Positions 1-9,745 of a DNA stretch of 64,000 nt are shown piece by piece. The translations under genes and the position numbers were made by a program. Position 1 is the stretch's first letter. Every line of letters begins with the position of its first letter. The stretch lies in the NCBI GenBank assembly GCA_047777415.1, contig JBKEEO010000003.1, positions 1 through 64,000 of the forward strand, written 5' to 3'. The DNA is from Caproicibacter sp047777415. Its GTDB lineage: Bacteria; Bacillota; Clostridia; Oscillospirales; Acutalibacteraceae. The notes beneath the pieces were generated by a model. That model did not search any database. It was not told the DNA's origin and saw only the letters and a list, made by a program, of their open reading frames with translations.

Positions 1-585
1 AAATTACATGGCAAAAAAATTTTTTTATGGAATACAACTTTAGGATCTGTTTTGAGAGAAACTAATTGGTTCGAAAAATCTGAGCAATTGATTGATACTT
101 TAACTAGTTCTAAAGATTGTGCACTTATATGGAGACCTCATCCGTTAATGGAATCCACAATTCAGTCAATGAAGCCAACAAGCTGGGGATCATACAAAAA
201 ATTGAAAGAAAAGGTTCTTTCGAAAGACAATGCTGTCTTGGATACCAGAAGTGATGTGTATCTTTCAATGACTGTTTCAGATGCGTTGATTAGTGACCGA
301 AGTTCGATACTACGGCAATATACTATTACGAAAAAACCAATTTTATGTTTAAATGGTTCTAGTTCGCAAAAAGAAAGCATTTGTTTGTTTGATTATTCTA
401 AAGATTATTTTTTGAATGATGGGATGACGATAGAAGCTTTCCGAGACATGGTATTGAAGGGAGAAGATCCAAAACAGCAGGAGCGCTTATTGGCTATGAA
501 AAAATCTGTCGTCAATACGAATGGTAAATGTGGTGAGTATATACATCGTGTGATCAAAGGTGAAGTAATGCCGTCAGCCATGTAA
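1..585 (+). CDS. CDP-glycerol glycerophosphotransferase-like protein, 3' part
   Basis: The frame is open from base 1, so the gene starts before the window; 194 C-terminal residues are visible. The pattern WRPHP near the middle followed by SDALISDRSSIL matches the C-terminal donor-binding half of the CDP-glycerol:poly(glycerophosphate) transferase family (TagB/TagF type), where RPHP and SD-x(5)-SS motifs bind the CDP-activated substrate. Such enzymes act at the inner face of the membrane in making teichoic-acid-like polymers or phospho-modified glycans. It precedes a cytidylyltransferase, which could supply the CDP-linked donor. Specificity cannot be read from this fragment. Confidence 0.72.
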   Translation, partial: KLHGKKIFLWNTTLGSVLRETNWFEKSEQLIDTLTSSKDCALIWRPHPLMESTIQSMKPTSWGSYKKLKEKVLSKDNAVLDTRSDVYLSMTVSDALISDRSSILRQYTITKKPILCLNGSSSQKESICLFDYSKDYFLNDGMTIEAFRDMVLKGEDPKQQERLLAMKKSVVNTNGKCGEYIHRVIKGEVMPSAM

Positions 586-712
586 CTTATTAATCAAAAA
601 TGATTGGCGATTTTTTACAAATTAAAAAGTTAACATTGCGCTAATCTTTTTTACTTTGTCAAAAAGTAATCCGATTTATGCTATAGTGTAATAAGCAAGG
701 AGAGAACGAATT

Positions 713-1432
713 ATGAATTATGCTCTGATTTTTGCTGGCGGAACAGGTCAGCGGATGAATAGTAAAACAAAACCAAAACAGTTTTTGGAATTACATGGCA
801 AACCAATTATTATCTATACCTTAGAACATTTCGAACAGCATAAAAGTATTGACGGAATTGTTGTTGCATGTTTGGAAAGTTGGATCCCCTATTTGGAAAC
901 TTTATTAGAAAAATTTCATATCACCAAGGTGAAAAAAATTGTGCCTGGCGGCAATACAACCCAGCAATCAATTTATAATGGTGTTGAGATCCTGTGGAAT
1001 CTAGCTGCACCTGACAGTATTGTATTGGTGCATGATGGTGTTCGTCCTTTAATTAATATGGATGTTATTTCAAATAATATCAAGAGTGTGCAGCAGTTTG
1101 GAAACGCAATCACTGTGTCACCAGTTGTGGAAACAGTTGCGATTAAAGGAAAAGATTGTGAGATAGGCGAAATAGTAAATCGCAGCCAATGTCGGTTGGC
1201 GCGTGCTCCACAAAGTTTTTTCCTAAAAGATTTGTATCATGCGCACCAACAAGCCAAGAAAGAAGGAAAAATCAATTTTATTGATTGTGCGTCTTTAATG
1301 CGTTATTACGGCCATAAATTGATGGCTGTTGAGGGCCCTATTGATAATATAAAAATTACTACACCAAGTGATTTTTATATTTTTAGAGCTTTGGAAGATG
1401 CGTATGAAGATTCTCAAATTTTTGGATTGTGA
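713..1432 (+). CDS. IspD/TarI-family cytidylyltransferase
   Basis: A 239-residue protein of the usual IspD/TarI length. The N-terminus carries the nucleotide-binding loop FAGGTGQRM (residues 8-16) with KPKQF just after it, and VHDGVRP near residue 104, all signatures of CTP:sugar/polyol-phosphate cytidylyltransferases. The family makes either CDP-methylerythritol (isoprenoid pathway, IspD) or CDP-ribitol (TarI). Sitting between a CDP-glycerol-transferase-like gene and an epimerase in a polysaccharide cluster, a TarI-like wall-polymer role is more likely than isoprenoid synthesis, but that is inference from context. ATG at 713 follows an AAGGAGAG site. The next gene starts 9 bases downstream, so they are co-transcribed. 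Confidence 0.85.
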   Translation: MNYALIFAGGTGQRMNSKTKPKQFLELHGKPIIIYTLEHFEQHKSIDGIVVACLESWIPYLETLLEKFHITKVKKIVPGGNTTQQSIYNGVEILWNLAAPDSIVLVHDGVRPLINMDVISNNIKSVQQFGNAITVSPVVETVAIKGKDCEIGEIVNRSQCRLARAPQSFFLKDLYHAHQQAKKEGKINFIDCASLMRYYGHKLMAVEGPIDNIKITTPSDFYIFRALEDAYEDSQIFGL

Positions 1433-1441
1433 GGGAAAACA

Positions 1442-2500
1442 ATGTGGACAGAAACACAGGTACTGCGTGAAGACCTTGAAAGGATTTGTGCTGCAGAGTA
1501 TGTTCCGTGGGATATGCTACGTGGTAAAACCATTTTTATAACTGGTGCAACAGGGTTAATTGGCTCAACGATTGTAAATGCTCTCTTATATGCTAACCGT
1601 CAAAAAAGCCTTGGCCTTCAAATATTGGCATTGGTGCGTAATGAGCGAAAAGCATACCGTAAATTTGATGCACAACTAAAATCAGGCAATGATTTGCACT
1701 TTATTGTTGGCACTGTGGAAAATTTGCCAACTATTTCGCAGCCAATAGATTATATTATACATGGAGCCAGTCAAACGGCCAGCCGCGCCTTTGCAGAAAG
1801 TCCTGTTGAGACAATTCGCACTGCTTTGGTTGGGACAGAAAACATGCTGAAACTTGCCCAAGAAAAACAAGTCAGCAAATTTGTGTATTTGTCTAGTATG
1901 GAAGTCTATGGGCAAATTTATGAGGAAAAGTTGCTTTCAGAAGAAGATGTTGGATATTTAAATCCGCTTTCACTGAGAAGTTCTTATCCCGAAAGTAAAC
2001 GTATGTGTGAAAATCTTTGTGTGAGTTATTTTAAACAGTATAATGTTCCAATTGTGATAGCACGTCTTGCGCAAACATTTGGAGTGGGAATCGAGAAGAA
2101 TGATCAGCGAGTATTTGCCCAATTTGCTCGTTGTGCAATAAAAGGAGAAAATATTGTACTTGCAACAAATGGGGAAAGTACTCGGATGTATGTGTACACA
2201 ATGGATGCTGCTGCAGCGATATTAGTATTATTGCTGAAGGGTTGTCCAGGCCAAGCTTATAACGTTGCTAATAAGAATACATATTCGTCTATCATTGAAA
2301 TGGCTAAGATGGTTGCCACACATTTTTCTCATAAAAAAAGCTGTGTACAAATTCAAACAAACAGCTCAATAGCAAACAAACTTTATCCACCGCATACGCA
2401 CTTGAAATTAGATGTTTCTAAAATAGAAAGTTTGGGATGGCATGCGACCGTTGATTTACCCGAAATGTATGAACGGATGATTAGAGGAATGCGTTTTTGA
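1442..2500 (+). CDS. NAD-dependent epimerase/dehydratase (extended SDR)
   Basis: 352 residues with the extended short-chain dehydrogenase layout: Rossmann loop ITGATGLIGS at residues 33-42, a conserved SSMEVYG strand end near residue 140 and the catalytic Tyr-x3-Lys in YPESKRMCE near 183. Family members interconvert or oxidise nucleotide sugars using bound NAD(H). It starts 9 bases after the cytidylyltransferase gene and precedes a pyruvyl transferase, so it probably modifies the sugar whose CDP form is made upstream. The exact substrate cannot be assigned. GAGGGAAA ahead of ATG 1442 is a modest ribosome site, consistent with translation coupled to the upstream gene. Confidence 0.85.
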   Translation: MWTETQVLREDLERICAAEYVPWDMLRGKTIFITGATGLIGSTIVNALLYANRQKSLGLQILALVRNERKAYRKFDAQLKSGNDLHFIVGTVENLPTISQPIDYIIHGASQTASRAFAESPVETIRTALVGTENMLKLAQEKQVSKFVYLSSMEVYGQIYEEKLLSEEDVGYLNPLSLRSSYPESKRMCENLCVSYFKQYNVPIVIARLAQTFGVGIEKNDQRVFAQFARCAIKGENIVLATNGESTRMYVYTMDAAAAILVLLLKGCPGQAYNVANKNTYSSIIEMAKMVATHFSHKKSCVQIQTNSSIANKLYPPHTHLKLDVSKIESLGWHATVDLPEMYERMIRGMRF

Positions 2501-2527
2501 ATAGATAGTGGGAGGATTAATTACAGA

Positions 2528-3706
2528 ATGAAAAACATTGCGGTTGTCGGAATGAGTTCCTTTGATAATATTGGAGATATTATGCTATGCGACAGTGTAA
2601 AATATTTAGTTAAACGTGCTGATGCTGAAGTGAATGTTTTTACTGTTGATATGTATCCTATCTATCATGAACGTGTTCGCCATAATTGGACTTATCAATG
2701 TTTGTATCGCATCTATCGAAATGTTCGCAAAAAATTTCCTCGTTCAATGCTGTGCTATTTATGCGGCTCCCTTGCACTAAAAAAATTACTGAACATCGTA
2801 AAATTTGAGGATCAGCTGAGAAAAGCAGATGCGATTATTGTTGCTTGTGGTATGGTGAAATTCAAAACCCAAGATCTCGATTTTATTTATGAGATAATAC
2901 TCAAAATCTCAGCGAAGTATCGAATTCCCGTAATGTTAGATGCAGTTGGAGTGGAGAAATATGACGACAGATACGTTCGTGCTAAATATCTTCGTAAGGC
3001 GCTGAGAAGTCCGTGGCTGAAAATGATTACAACTCGTGAAGGAAATCATGGCCTAAATGAGCTAAAGAATGGCTATCAAATTGCATCGCACATTGATATA
3101 CGTGCGGTTGGAGACCCGGCTTTTTGGATTGATGAATGTTATGGAATCCAAAGAAAACAAAACACTGAAACAATTGGAATAGGGATCATAAGACCGTCTA
3201 TTTTCGAAGATTATGGAAAGAACACATCATCACACAAACTTTGGAACATTTACAAAGAATTATTAAAAAAACTGGAAGAAGAGCATCTTGATTGGAGGAT
3301 ATTTAGTAATGGTTTAGTTTCTGATCATGTGCAAGCAGAAAAATTATTGGAAGAATTATCAATTTCCAAAGATAAATTGTTGCCTAGGCCAACAAACGGA
3401 CCGGAACTACTTGAGCAAATTTCTGGATTTAAAGTGGTAATGGGGGCACGGCTTCATGCCTGTATTTGCGCTTATGCGTTGGGGATACCTTCTGTAGGAT
3501 TTATTTGGTACGATAAAATTTTACATCATGAAGAAAGCATCCACAATGAAAAGAACTTTCTCAAGGAAGAAGAACTGACAGCGGATAACCTTTTACGAGT
3601 GATAAAAAATGCGATGAAAGTTACTCAACCGTATGATACCAATGATAGATCTGCTTGGAAAAATAAGACTCTTCAATCTATTTGTGATTTTTTGCAGACA
3701 ATATAA
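2528..3706 (+). CDS. Polysaccharide pyruvyl transferase family protein
   Basis: 392 residues. The N-terminus VVGMSSFDNIGDIMLCDSV resembles the G-x-x-N-x-GD opening of the polysaccharide pyruvyl transferase family (CsaB/WcaK/EpsO type), and the C-terminal part has the family hallmark GARLHACICAYALGIPSVG. These enzymes move pyruvate from phosphoenolpyruvate to a sugar as a ketal, adding negative charge to surface glycans. It is the last gene of the rightward cluster, 27 bases after the epimerase. The following stretch contains no gene, and the next real sequence is on the other strand. Assignment to the family is firm; the acceptor sugar is unknown. Confidence 0.82.
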   Translation: MKNIAVVGMSSFDNIGDIMLCDSVKYLVKRADAEVNVFTVDMYPIYHERVRHNWTYQCLYRIYRNVRKKFPRSMLCYLCGSLALKKLLNIVKFEDQLRKADAIIVACGMVKFKTQDLDFIYEIILKISAKYRIPVMLDAVGVEKYDDRYVRAKYLRKALRSPWLKMITTREGNHGLNELKNGYQIASHIDIRAVGDPAFWIDECYGIQRKQNTETIGIGIIRPSIFEDYGKNTSSHKLWNIYKELLKKLEEEHLDWRIFSNGLVSDHVQAEKLLEELSISKDKLLPRPTNGPELLEQISGFKVVMGARLHACICAYALGIPSVGFIWYDKILHHEESIHNEKNFLKEEELTADNLLRVIKNAMKVTQPYDTNDRSAWKNKTLQSICDFLQTI

Positions 3707-4164
3707 CTAATTCATTGTTTTTATTGCTATCAATATTTAAATATTATGCATAAAAAATACCCTGAGCTAGCCGGCAATGAAGTGTTAAGTTAAATCAAAG
3801 TCTAGTTGTAAGGAATGAAATTCAAAATCTATCTAAGCTAAAGAAGATTTTTTAACTTAGAGAAAATCAACGTGCTGTGTGTGAAGATCCAGTTATAGAT
3901 TATGGCTACAGAAACAAAAATATTTGATGGCATATATTTATAAACGAGTGTTATTGTGAGTTTCAGTCACAAGTTCGAAAAAGCACAGGTGCAATCGCTT
4001 TTTGGTGTGCGATTGGTTGCAGGATATTATTACAAGGAGTTAGCTGGATGAAAAAGGTGAGTATTATTTGCGCACCTTTGAACGTGTTTTTGTAGATTGG
4101 GTATATACTTCATTTTGTGTTTCCACATTTAAGTACATAACGTTTGGGAAATATCTGTTTATAT
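3707..4164. other. Intergenic stretch without a recognisable gene
   Basis: About 460 AT-rich bases between the convergent pyruvyl transferase and epimerase genes. Both strands are broken by many stops; the longest start-to-stop run I could translate is a 15-codon frame beginning at 4048 (MKKVSIICAPLNVFL) behind AAGGAGTTAGCTGG. No clean terminator hairpin with a T-run was found. It may be the eroded remains of a former gene of the cluster. Confidence 0.4.
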
Positions 4165-4500
4165 TCAAATATTAAAATGTTTAGAGAATTGCGCCATAAT
4201 TGCCTGCGCAATTCTCTCGCTTGCATGGCCGTCACCGTAAGGGTTGACGGCTTTTGTCATTTTACTGTATTTGTGCCCATCAGTAATAAGTGCTTTGGCC
4301 GCGTGATATATTGTTTCTTGTTCAACTCCTGCCAGCATTGCTGTGCCGGCGGCAACAGCCTCCGGCCGCTCCGTTTCTGTGCGCAGTACTAGGACAGGAG
4401 AACCAAGTGAAGGAGCTTCTTCTTGCAATCCGCCGGAATCCGTCATAACAAAAAAGCATTTTGATATCAGATTATGCATATCCGCCACATCCACAGGGTC

Positions 4501-4822
4501 AATTAGATGAATGCGCTCGTGATTTCCAAGAATCGGGAAGACTATATTGCGAACTGCGGCATTTAAATGTACTGGATAAATCACATGAATATCCGGGAAA
4601 CGGTCAACGATATCCTTTGCAGCCCTGCAGATATTTTCCAACGGCCGTCCAAGATTCTCGCGTCGGTGCGCCGTCAGCAGAATATATCGGCCTTTTGAAA
4701 AGTTAATTTGCTGAAGCTGTTTATCATGAAAAACATAATTAGTTCGGATGGTATACGCGAAAGAATCGAACCGTGTTTCCGGTCACGTAAATATTTTGTG
4801 ATCGACAAGATTTTTTTTGTTA
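4501..4822. repeat. Copy 1 of the epimerase internal direct duplication
   Basis: Identical to 4853-5121 for the first 269 bases (constant offset 352). It then lacks 2 bases (after 4769) and 10 bases (after 4800) relative to the second copy, and ends in a run of T shared by both. The missing 12 bases sit at the end farthest from the intact 3' half of the gene. Confidence 0.9.
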
Positions 4823-4852
4823 CTGCGCTTGCGTTTTTACGAAAAACGATAT

Positions 4853-5186
4853 AATTAGATGAATGCGCTCGTGATTTCCAAGAATCGGGAAGACTATATT
4901 GCGAACTGCGGCATTTAAATGTACTGGATAAATCACATGAATATCCGGGAAACGGTCAACGATATCCTTTGCAGCCCTGCAGATATTTTCCAACGGCCGT
5001 CCAAGATTCTCGCGTCGGTGCGCCGTCAGCAGAATATATCGGCCTTTTGAAAAGTTAATTTGCTGAAGCTGTTTATCATGAAAAACATAATTAGTTCGGA
5101 TGGTATACGCGAAAGAATCGATGACCGTGTTTCCGGTCACGTAAATATTTTGTGTAATATTCTCATCGACAAGATTTTTTTTGTTA
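4853..5186. repeat. Copy 2 of the epimerase internal direct duplication
   Basis: This is the copy continuous with the N-terminal coding part of the gene. It is separated from copy 1 by about 30 bases (4823-4852) that match neither copy and create the premature stop. Direct-repeat recombination inside the 269 identical bases would delete 352 bases and restore the gene. Confidence 0.9.
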
Positions 5187-5767
5187 TTTTCGGTGGGCAC
5201 AAAATGAAACTCAGCAATACGGCTGGTAAGACAGCGATTCATTTCCTCCGGGAAAGGAGAATATTTGTTAAATGTACGCAGTCCCGCTTCCACGTGCCCC
5301 ACAGGAATTTTTGCGTAAAAAGCCGCAAGTGCGGCCGTAAATGATGTGGAGGTATCACCATGAATCAAAACTAGGTCGGGATGAACTTTTTCAAAAAGAG
5401 TACCCAGTCCCAACAGAACGCGTGAAGTGATGTCATAAAGCGTCTGACCGCTGCTCATGATATTCATATCATAATCCGGCCGAATATCGAATATTTTCAG
5501 CACTTGGTCCAGCATTTGGCGATGCTGTGCTGTTACACATACCATACTGTCAATCTCCGGATGCCGTTCCAGTTCTTTGACTAATGGGCACATTTTTATC
5601 GCTTCCGGTCTTGTACCAAAAATAGACATCACTTTTATCCGATCCATAACATTTCTCCTTTACCCTATACTTTTTCCAAACGACAGTGCCCAATCCTACT
5701 CAAACAGTGTCATATCTTTCATTATGCTGAAACGTATTGAAAAAATACGAACTGCAATTAAAAAGCA

Positions 5768-5802
5768 AAAAACCGCCAATCTCTGAGAAGATTAGCGGTT
5801 TT
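5768..5802 (-). terminator. Rho-independent terminator
   Basis: Inverted repeat AAACCGC...GCGGTTT extended by AATCT/AGATT across a short loop. Read leftward it is followed by TTTTTTGCTTTT, so it ends transcripts from the small gene at 5861-6082. Confidence 0.8.
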
Positions 5803-5860
5803 AAAGATATTGCAAAAAGTATGTAGTATTCAAAAAGCAGTTATGAATAGAAATTAAAAA

Positions 5861-6082
5861 TTAAAGAATAACGGAAGAGGTAGAATCAATTTTGATGCCG
5901 CCGTCTTTTGTTCTTGAAAGTTTTGCCTTGTTTCCGTTTCCGTCGTCAATCGTCATCTTTTCAATGTTGTGGGCGGTAAAAAAATTTACAACATCTGACT
6001 CAACAAAAGCCGACCATTTTTTTACTTCTGCCCGCTGCGGCTCAAATTCTTCTTCCATGGTTATGGCTGCTTCCTGATTCAT
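5861..6082 (-). CDS. Small acidic hypothetical protein
   Basis: 73 residues starting at ATG 6082 behind a strong AGGAGGG site, with its own promoter upstream and terminator downstream, so it is very probably a real monocistronic gene. The protein is charged (MEEEFEPQRAEVKKW), with no signal peptide or membrane segment. The C-terminal half DDGNGNKAKLSRTKDGGIK looks like a small beta-rich fold. I do not recognise a family. It lies between the broken epimerase and the potassium transporter genes without evident functional link. Confidence 0.7.
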   Translation of the reverse strand: MNQEAAITMEEEFEPQRAEVKKWSAFVESDVVNFFTAHNIEKMTIDDGNGNKAKLSRTKDGGIKIDSTSSVIL

Positions 6083-6117
6083 TGACGAATCCCTCCTAGT
6101 AATATGTAACGAAAATC

Positions 6118-6145
6118 AGTATAACATAAGGGACAAGCAGTGCAA
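6118..6145 (-). promoter_or_regulatory. Promoter of the small gene at 5861-6082
   Basis: Leftward TTGCAC (6145-6140), 16-base spacer, TATACT (6123-6118), about 35 bases before the start codon. Confidence 0.65.
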
Positions 6146-6178
6146 AGCGAAAGTTGTCTATCTCTCTGCGGCCGGGTG

Positions 6179-7660
6179 TTATTCATAAAACGAAGGGCCA
6201 ACAGTTCTGTTATGCACTCTTTTCCGAGCAACTAGTGAAACAAGCGTTAAAATCGGGAAAATTTCCAGTCTTCCAATTAGCATATCTAAGATTAGCACAA
6301 TTTTTCCTAATGGGCTGAAACCGGAGTAATTACCGATTGGCCCAACAATTCCCAATCCGGGACCAATATTGTTGATGCATGCCACAACGGATGAAAACGT
6401 TGTATCAAAATTGAAACCTTCAAGAGAAATCAGCAGAACGGACAGCGCTAAAATGGCAATATATAAAATGATATAAACATTCACAAGAGAAATTGTTTCG
6501 TTATCAATTGCCTTTCCGTCCATACGTACCGAATCGACTACCTTGGGGTGGAGCATTCGCTTTAGTTCCCTTTTCGCTGTTTTAAAGGCAATAATGAGCC
6601 TTGAAACTTTCATTCCGCCGCCGGTTGAGCCGGCACATGCACCGCAGAACATTAAAGAGAGCAAAATAACACGTGAAAATTGTGGCCATTTGTCGTAGTT
6701 TGCGGTTGCAAAACCCGTTGTGGTAATAATGGAAGACACTTGGAAAAAAGCATTCCGAAAAGCTTCTGAGATTGTTTGGTAGTTAGTGCGATAAATATTA
6801 AGTGTAATGAGGAGAACGGCCGCTCCAATCACGCTCAAATAGACTTTGATTTCTTCATTATGAAAAGATTCCTTGAATTTTTTTGTCAGCAGCAGAAAGT
6901 AGATATTAAAGTTGATACCGAACAGAATCATAAAGATGCCAATCACGTACTCAAAGTATGCGTTGTGATACGCAGCAATGGATTGGTTTTTCATGGCGAA
7001 TCCGCCGGTACCCGCCGTTCCGAAGGAATTGATAAGACTATCCAAAAGGGGCATTCCGCCGAGAAGAAGCAGTATGACTTCCGCCACAGTTAAAATGATG
7101 TATATGCCATACAAAATTTTGGCGGTTTGTTTTACTTTTGGAACGAACTTATTTGTGGAAGGGCCGGGAGATTCCGCTCGCATAATATGAAGCATGGAAC
7201 CGCCCGAAAAAGGAACAACAGCAAGGAGGAAAACCAAAACACCCATGCCGCCAATCCAGTGGGTAAAACTTCTCCAAAAGAGCATCCCGCGAGGCAGAGA
7301 CTCAACATCATTTAAAATGCTGGCACCGGTTGTGGTGAAACCTGAAACCGTTTCGAACAGACTGTCCAAATACGAGGGAATCGCGTTGCTCAGCACAAAG
7401 GGAACTGCTCCAACTAGGGAAATCAGAATCCACGCAAGTGCTGCGATGCATAGTCCTTCTTTCATGTAGATTAGTTTATTGGTAGGTTCGTGCCGAGTCA
7501 GCGGGATTGCTATTGCCAATGCAAGAAGAATTGTGACAAAAAACGCAAAAAAAGACTGCTGTTCATGATAAAACAGAGAAATGAATGCGGAAGGAATCAT
7601 AAACAGCGCTTCAACTTTGAGGACAACCCCTAACAGATATGTATACATTTTACGATTCAT
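6179..7660 (-). CDS. trkH: TrkH/KtrB-family potassium uptake membrane subunit
   Basis: 493 residues, the usual size. It is very hydrophobic with about ten to twelve membrane spans and the repeated pore signatures of the superfamily: SGFTTTGASI after the first span pair, FGTAGTGGF in the second, STTTGFAT-like (ITTTGFATANYDKWP) in the third, and CINNIGPGLG in the fourth. It forms the ion-conducting subunit for K+ (sometimes Na+-coupled) uptake. The gene starts 15 bases after the trkA stop, with AAGGGGAC before ATG 7660, so the two form one operon; TrkA gates the channel. The start MNRKMYTYLLG fits a short cytoplasmic tail before the first membrane span. Confidence 0.93.
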   Translation of the reverse strand: MNRKMYTYLLGVVLKVEALFMIPSAFISLFYHEQQSFFAFFVTILLALAIAIPLTRHEPTNKLIYMKEGLCIAALAWILISLVGAVPFVLSNAIPSYLDSLFETVSGFTTTGASILNDVESLPRGMLFWRSFTHWIGGMGVLVFLLAVVPFSGGSMLHIMRAESPGPSTNKFVPKVKQTAKILYGIYIILTVAEVILLLLGGMPLLDSLINSFGTAGTGGFAMKNQSIAAYHNAYFEYVIGIFMILFGINFNIYFLLLTKKFKESFHNEEIKVYLSVIGAAVLLITLNIYRTNYQTISEAFRNAFFQVSSIITTTGFATANYDKWPQFSRVILLSLMFCGACAGSTGGGMKVSRLIIAFKTAKRELKRMLHPKVVDSVRMDGKAIDNETISLVNVYIILYIAILALSVLLISLEGFNFDTTFSSVVACINNIGPGLGIVGPIGNYSGFSPLGKIVLILDMLIGRLEIFPILTLVSLVARKRVHNRTVGPSFYE

Positions 7661-7675
7661 AACGGCGATGTCCCC

Positions 7676-9061
7676 TTATATGCGATTTAATTTAGCTGTG
7701 CCATAATCGCTGAAGATATCATTCATGTCAGTAAACTTGTGATTCATTGTAACAATGATAACGGAATCACCTTTTGTAAAGACAGTGTCTCCGTGCGGAA
7801 CCATTAGCTTATTATGATGTACAATCAATGCTACCACGATATCTTTCTTTAAAGCGATTTGTTTAAGCGGCTCATTTTGATGCATGGTATTTTCCGCAAC
7901 AATAAACTCCAGTACTTCGGCGCGTTCGTTGGCAATCCGAACCATGGAATTTACTTTGGAGCCAATTGTGTTCTGTTTGGCACGGACATATCGAATAATC
8001 TGATATGCAGTAATCATTTTCGGACTGATGACACTGTCGATGTTCGTGTCATCGATGACATTCATATATTCTGTGCGGTCAATTTTTGCAATTACTTTTT
8101 TAACGCCGCGTTTTGACGCAAATAAGGAGGCTATAATATTTTCTTCATCAATCCCGGTAAGCGCAATCATCACATCGGTGCTGGAGATTCCTTCCTCTTC
8201 CAGCAAACTTTGTCGAGTTCCGTCTCCATTAATAATCATAGCCTGCGGCAAAAGCTCGCAGAGCTCGTCACAGCGCTTTTTATCCTTTTCTATGATTTTT
8301 ACCTGCAAACCCATTTTTAAAATCCGCTGGGCCAGATAATAGGAAATTTTGCCTCCGCCAATTATCATGACCGTCCGGACTTTGTGGTCTTTGTGGCCTG
8401 CCAGTTTCATGAAAGTGACAATATCGCCGATATTGCCTGTCACATGGACTTTATCGCCCTCAAGTAAGACATCGTTGGCATTCGGAATGAAAATTTCTCC
8501 TTTTCTTTCCAAAAGGCAGAGTAAAATATCCAATTTATATTTTCTGTGTATCTCCAATACCTTTTTTCCACAAAGTTCACTGCCCGATATAATCCTAGAT
8601 TCGACCAGTATCACCCGATCTTTGACAAGACTTTTTACTGAAACAGCAGGAGGGAAATTAATAATACGGACGATTTCGCGTGCGGAAGCCTTTTCCGGAT
8701 TGATGGTCATGCTAAGCCCTAGGTCCTCTTGCAAAAAGGCCAGCTGTTCCGAATACTCTGGATTCCGAATTCTCGCGATTGTATGTTTTGCCCCTAACTT
8801 TTTGGCAAGCAAACAACAGATAATATTTATCTCATCACTGGAAGTGACCGCTATGAGCAGGTCTGCATCCTGCACACCGGCTTCCTGCTGAGTGAGATAG
8901 TTTGCACCGTTTCCTTTGACACCAATCACATCAAGCTCTTCTATGGTGCGCTGAAGGGTTTCCGGATTGTTGTCAATCAAAGTAATATCGTGATTTTCCG
9001 TTGACAGCTGCGAGGCCAACGTATATCCTACTTTTCCGTCTCCAACAATTACAATTTTCAT
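7676..9061 (-). CDS. trkA: Trk potassium transport regulatory subunit TrkA
   Basis: 461 residues made of two RCK units, the full-length TrkA plan. The first Rossmann loop is VGDGKVGYTLA (residues 5-15), followed by DLLIAVTSSDEINI. The second is IGGGKISYYLA near residue 233, followed by MIALTGIDEENI. Each is followed by an RCK_C-type ligand-binding domain, ending in HGDTVFTKGD near the C-terminus. TrkA is a cytoplasmic ring that binds NAD(H)/ATP and controls TrkH. It is first gene of the leftward trkA-trkH operon; AAAGAGAGAG precedes ATG 9061. No riboswitch was recognised in the short leader. Confidence 0.95.
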   Translation of the reverse strand: MKIVIVGDGKVGYTLASQLSTENHDITLIDNNPETLQRTIEELDVIGVKGNGANYLTQQEAGVQDADLLIAVTSSDEINIICCLLAKKLGAKHTIARIRNPEYSEQLAFLQEDLGLSMTINPEKASAREIVRIINFPPAVSVKSLVKDRVILVESRIISGSELCGKKVLEIHRKYKLDILLCLLERKGEIFIPNANDVLLEGDKVHVTGNIGDIVTFMKLAGHKDHKVRTVMIIGGGKISYYLAQRILKMGLQVKIIEKDKKRCDELCELLPQAMIINGDGTRQSLLEEEGISSTDVMIALTGIDEENIIASLFASKRGVKKVIAKIDRTEYMNVIDDTNIDSVISPKMITAYQIIRYVRAKQNTIGSKVNSMVRIANERAEVLEFIVAENTMHQNEPLKQIALKKDIVVALIVHHNKLMVPHGDTVFTKGDSVIIVTMNHKFTDMNDIFSDYGTAKLNRI

Positions 9062-9745
9062 AAAACTCTCTCTTTACGCGATTTTACAAGTTGAATTTGT
9101 CCATATCTGTTTCAAGCGTTCAGCAAAGCGTTGCATTCTAAACGTGAAACAGGTTTTAAACTTAAAAAATGCTTTCGAAATCCGCCAACAATATACAGCA
9201 TTGCCAGACTCTTTGCATTAAGCATCGGATTTACGTTTACGCTTGGTTTGCCTAGCAAATGCTGTTCCTATTTTGGTAATGTGATTTTGGCAGTAACAAT
9301 CATCTTTAAAAACATTATTTGGGTTTGCGGATGTCTTATTAAATGCATCAATACACCACGGATTTACGATACCCCCAAACATATGAATTTTCGGCTTTTT
9401 ATTTTAGCCGTTTATTCAATATTTATCAATATTTTGTCATTTTTACGAACGGATGTCAAGAAGCGAATTGTCTCCATTTTGTTTGTCTCCTTTTTCCTGT
9501 TCATGCACCTGCATGTTATGGCCTCGTTGAGGCCTTTAATGAAAGGTTAAATTGTCGCTTAGTTCGAGTATTTTCTTACTTTCCCTTGTTGATGCTTTTG
9601 GAGATAACTGTTTGTTTTGAAAATTTTTGTCTTGTTTACTTTGTTATGATAGAGCAAAGGCGAATTTTGAAAAATATTATTTTACTGTCATTACATAAAT
9701 TGTATATAATTTACAATAATTTAGATAAAAATAGAAAATTTAATA
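9062..9745. other. Long divergent intergenic region with two weak hydrophobic frames
   Basis: About 680 AT-rich bases between trkA and the permease gene. Two overlapping rightward frames (9131-9550 and 9343-9768) encode hydrophobic but unfamiliar sequence. They have no clear ribosome site, overlap each other, and give no recognisable family, so I do not call either a gene. A GGCCTC/GAGGCC hairpin with a GTT loop lies at about 9521-9535. No RNA family was recognised. Confidence 0.4.

Larger units (their letters stand above)
4165..5647 (-). pseudogene. wecB: UDP-N-acetylglucosamine 2-epimerase, disrupted by internal tandem duplication
   Basis: The leftward frame from ATG 5647 (good GGAGAAATGTT site) begins MDRIKVMSIFGTRPEAIKM, the hallmark start of non-hydrolysing UDP-GlcNAc 2-epimerases (WecB/MnaA, UDP-GlcNAc to UDP-ManNAc), with HGDTSTSF and the VEAGLRTF motif following. 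It stops at 4820 after 275 residues. The rest, including TDSGGLQEEAPSLG and RPEA, is in a second frame ending at 4165. Bases 4501-4822 repeat 4853-5186, separated by 30 foreign bases. Removing exactly 352 bases (4501-4852) gives an uninterrupted 376-residue protein of normal length, so the break is a single event. As it stands the product lacks its C-terminal substrate-binding part. An assembly artefact is possible. Confidence 0.88.
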
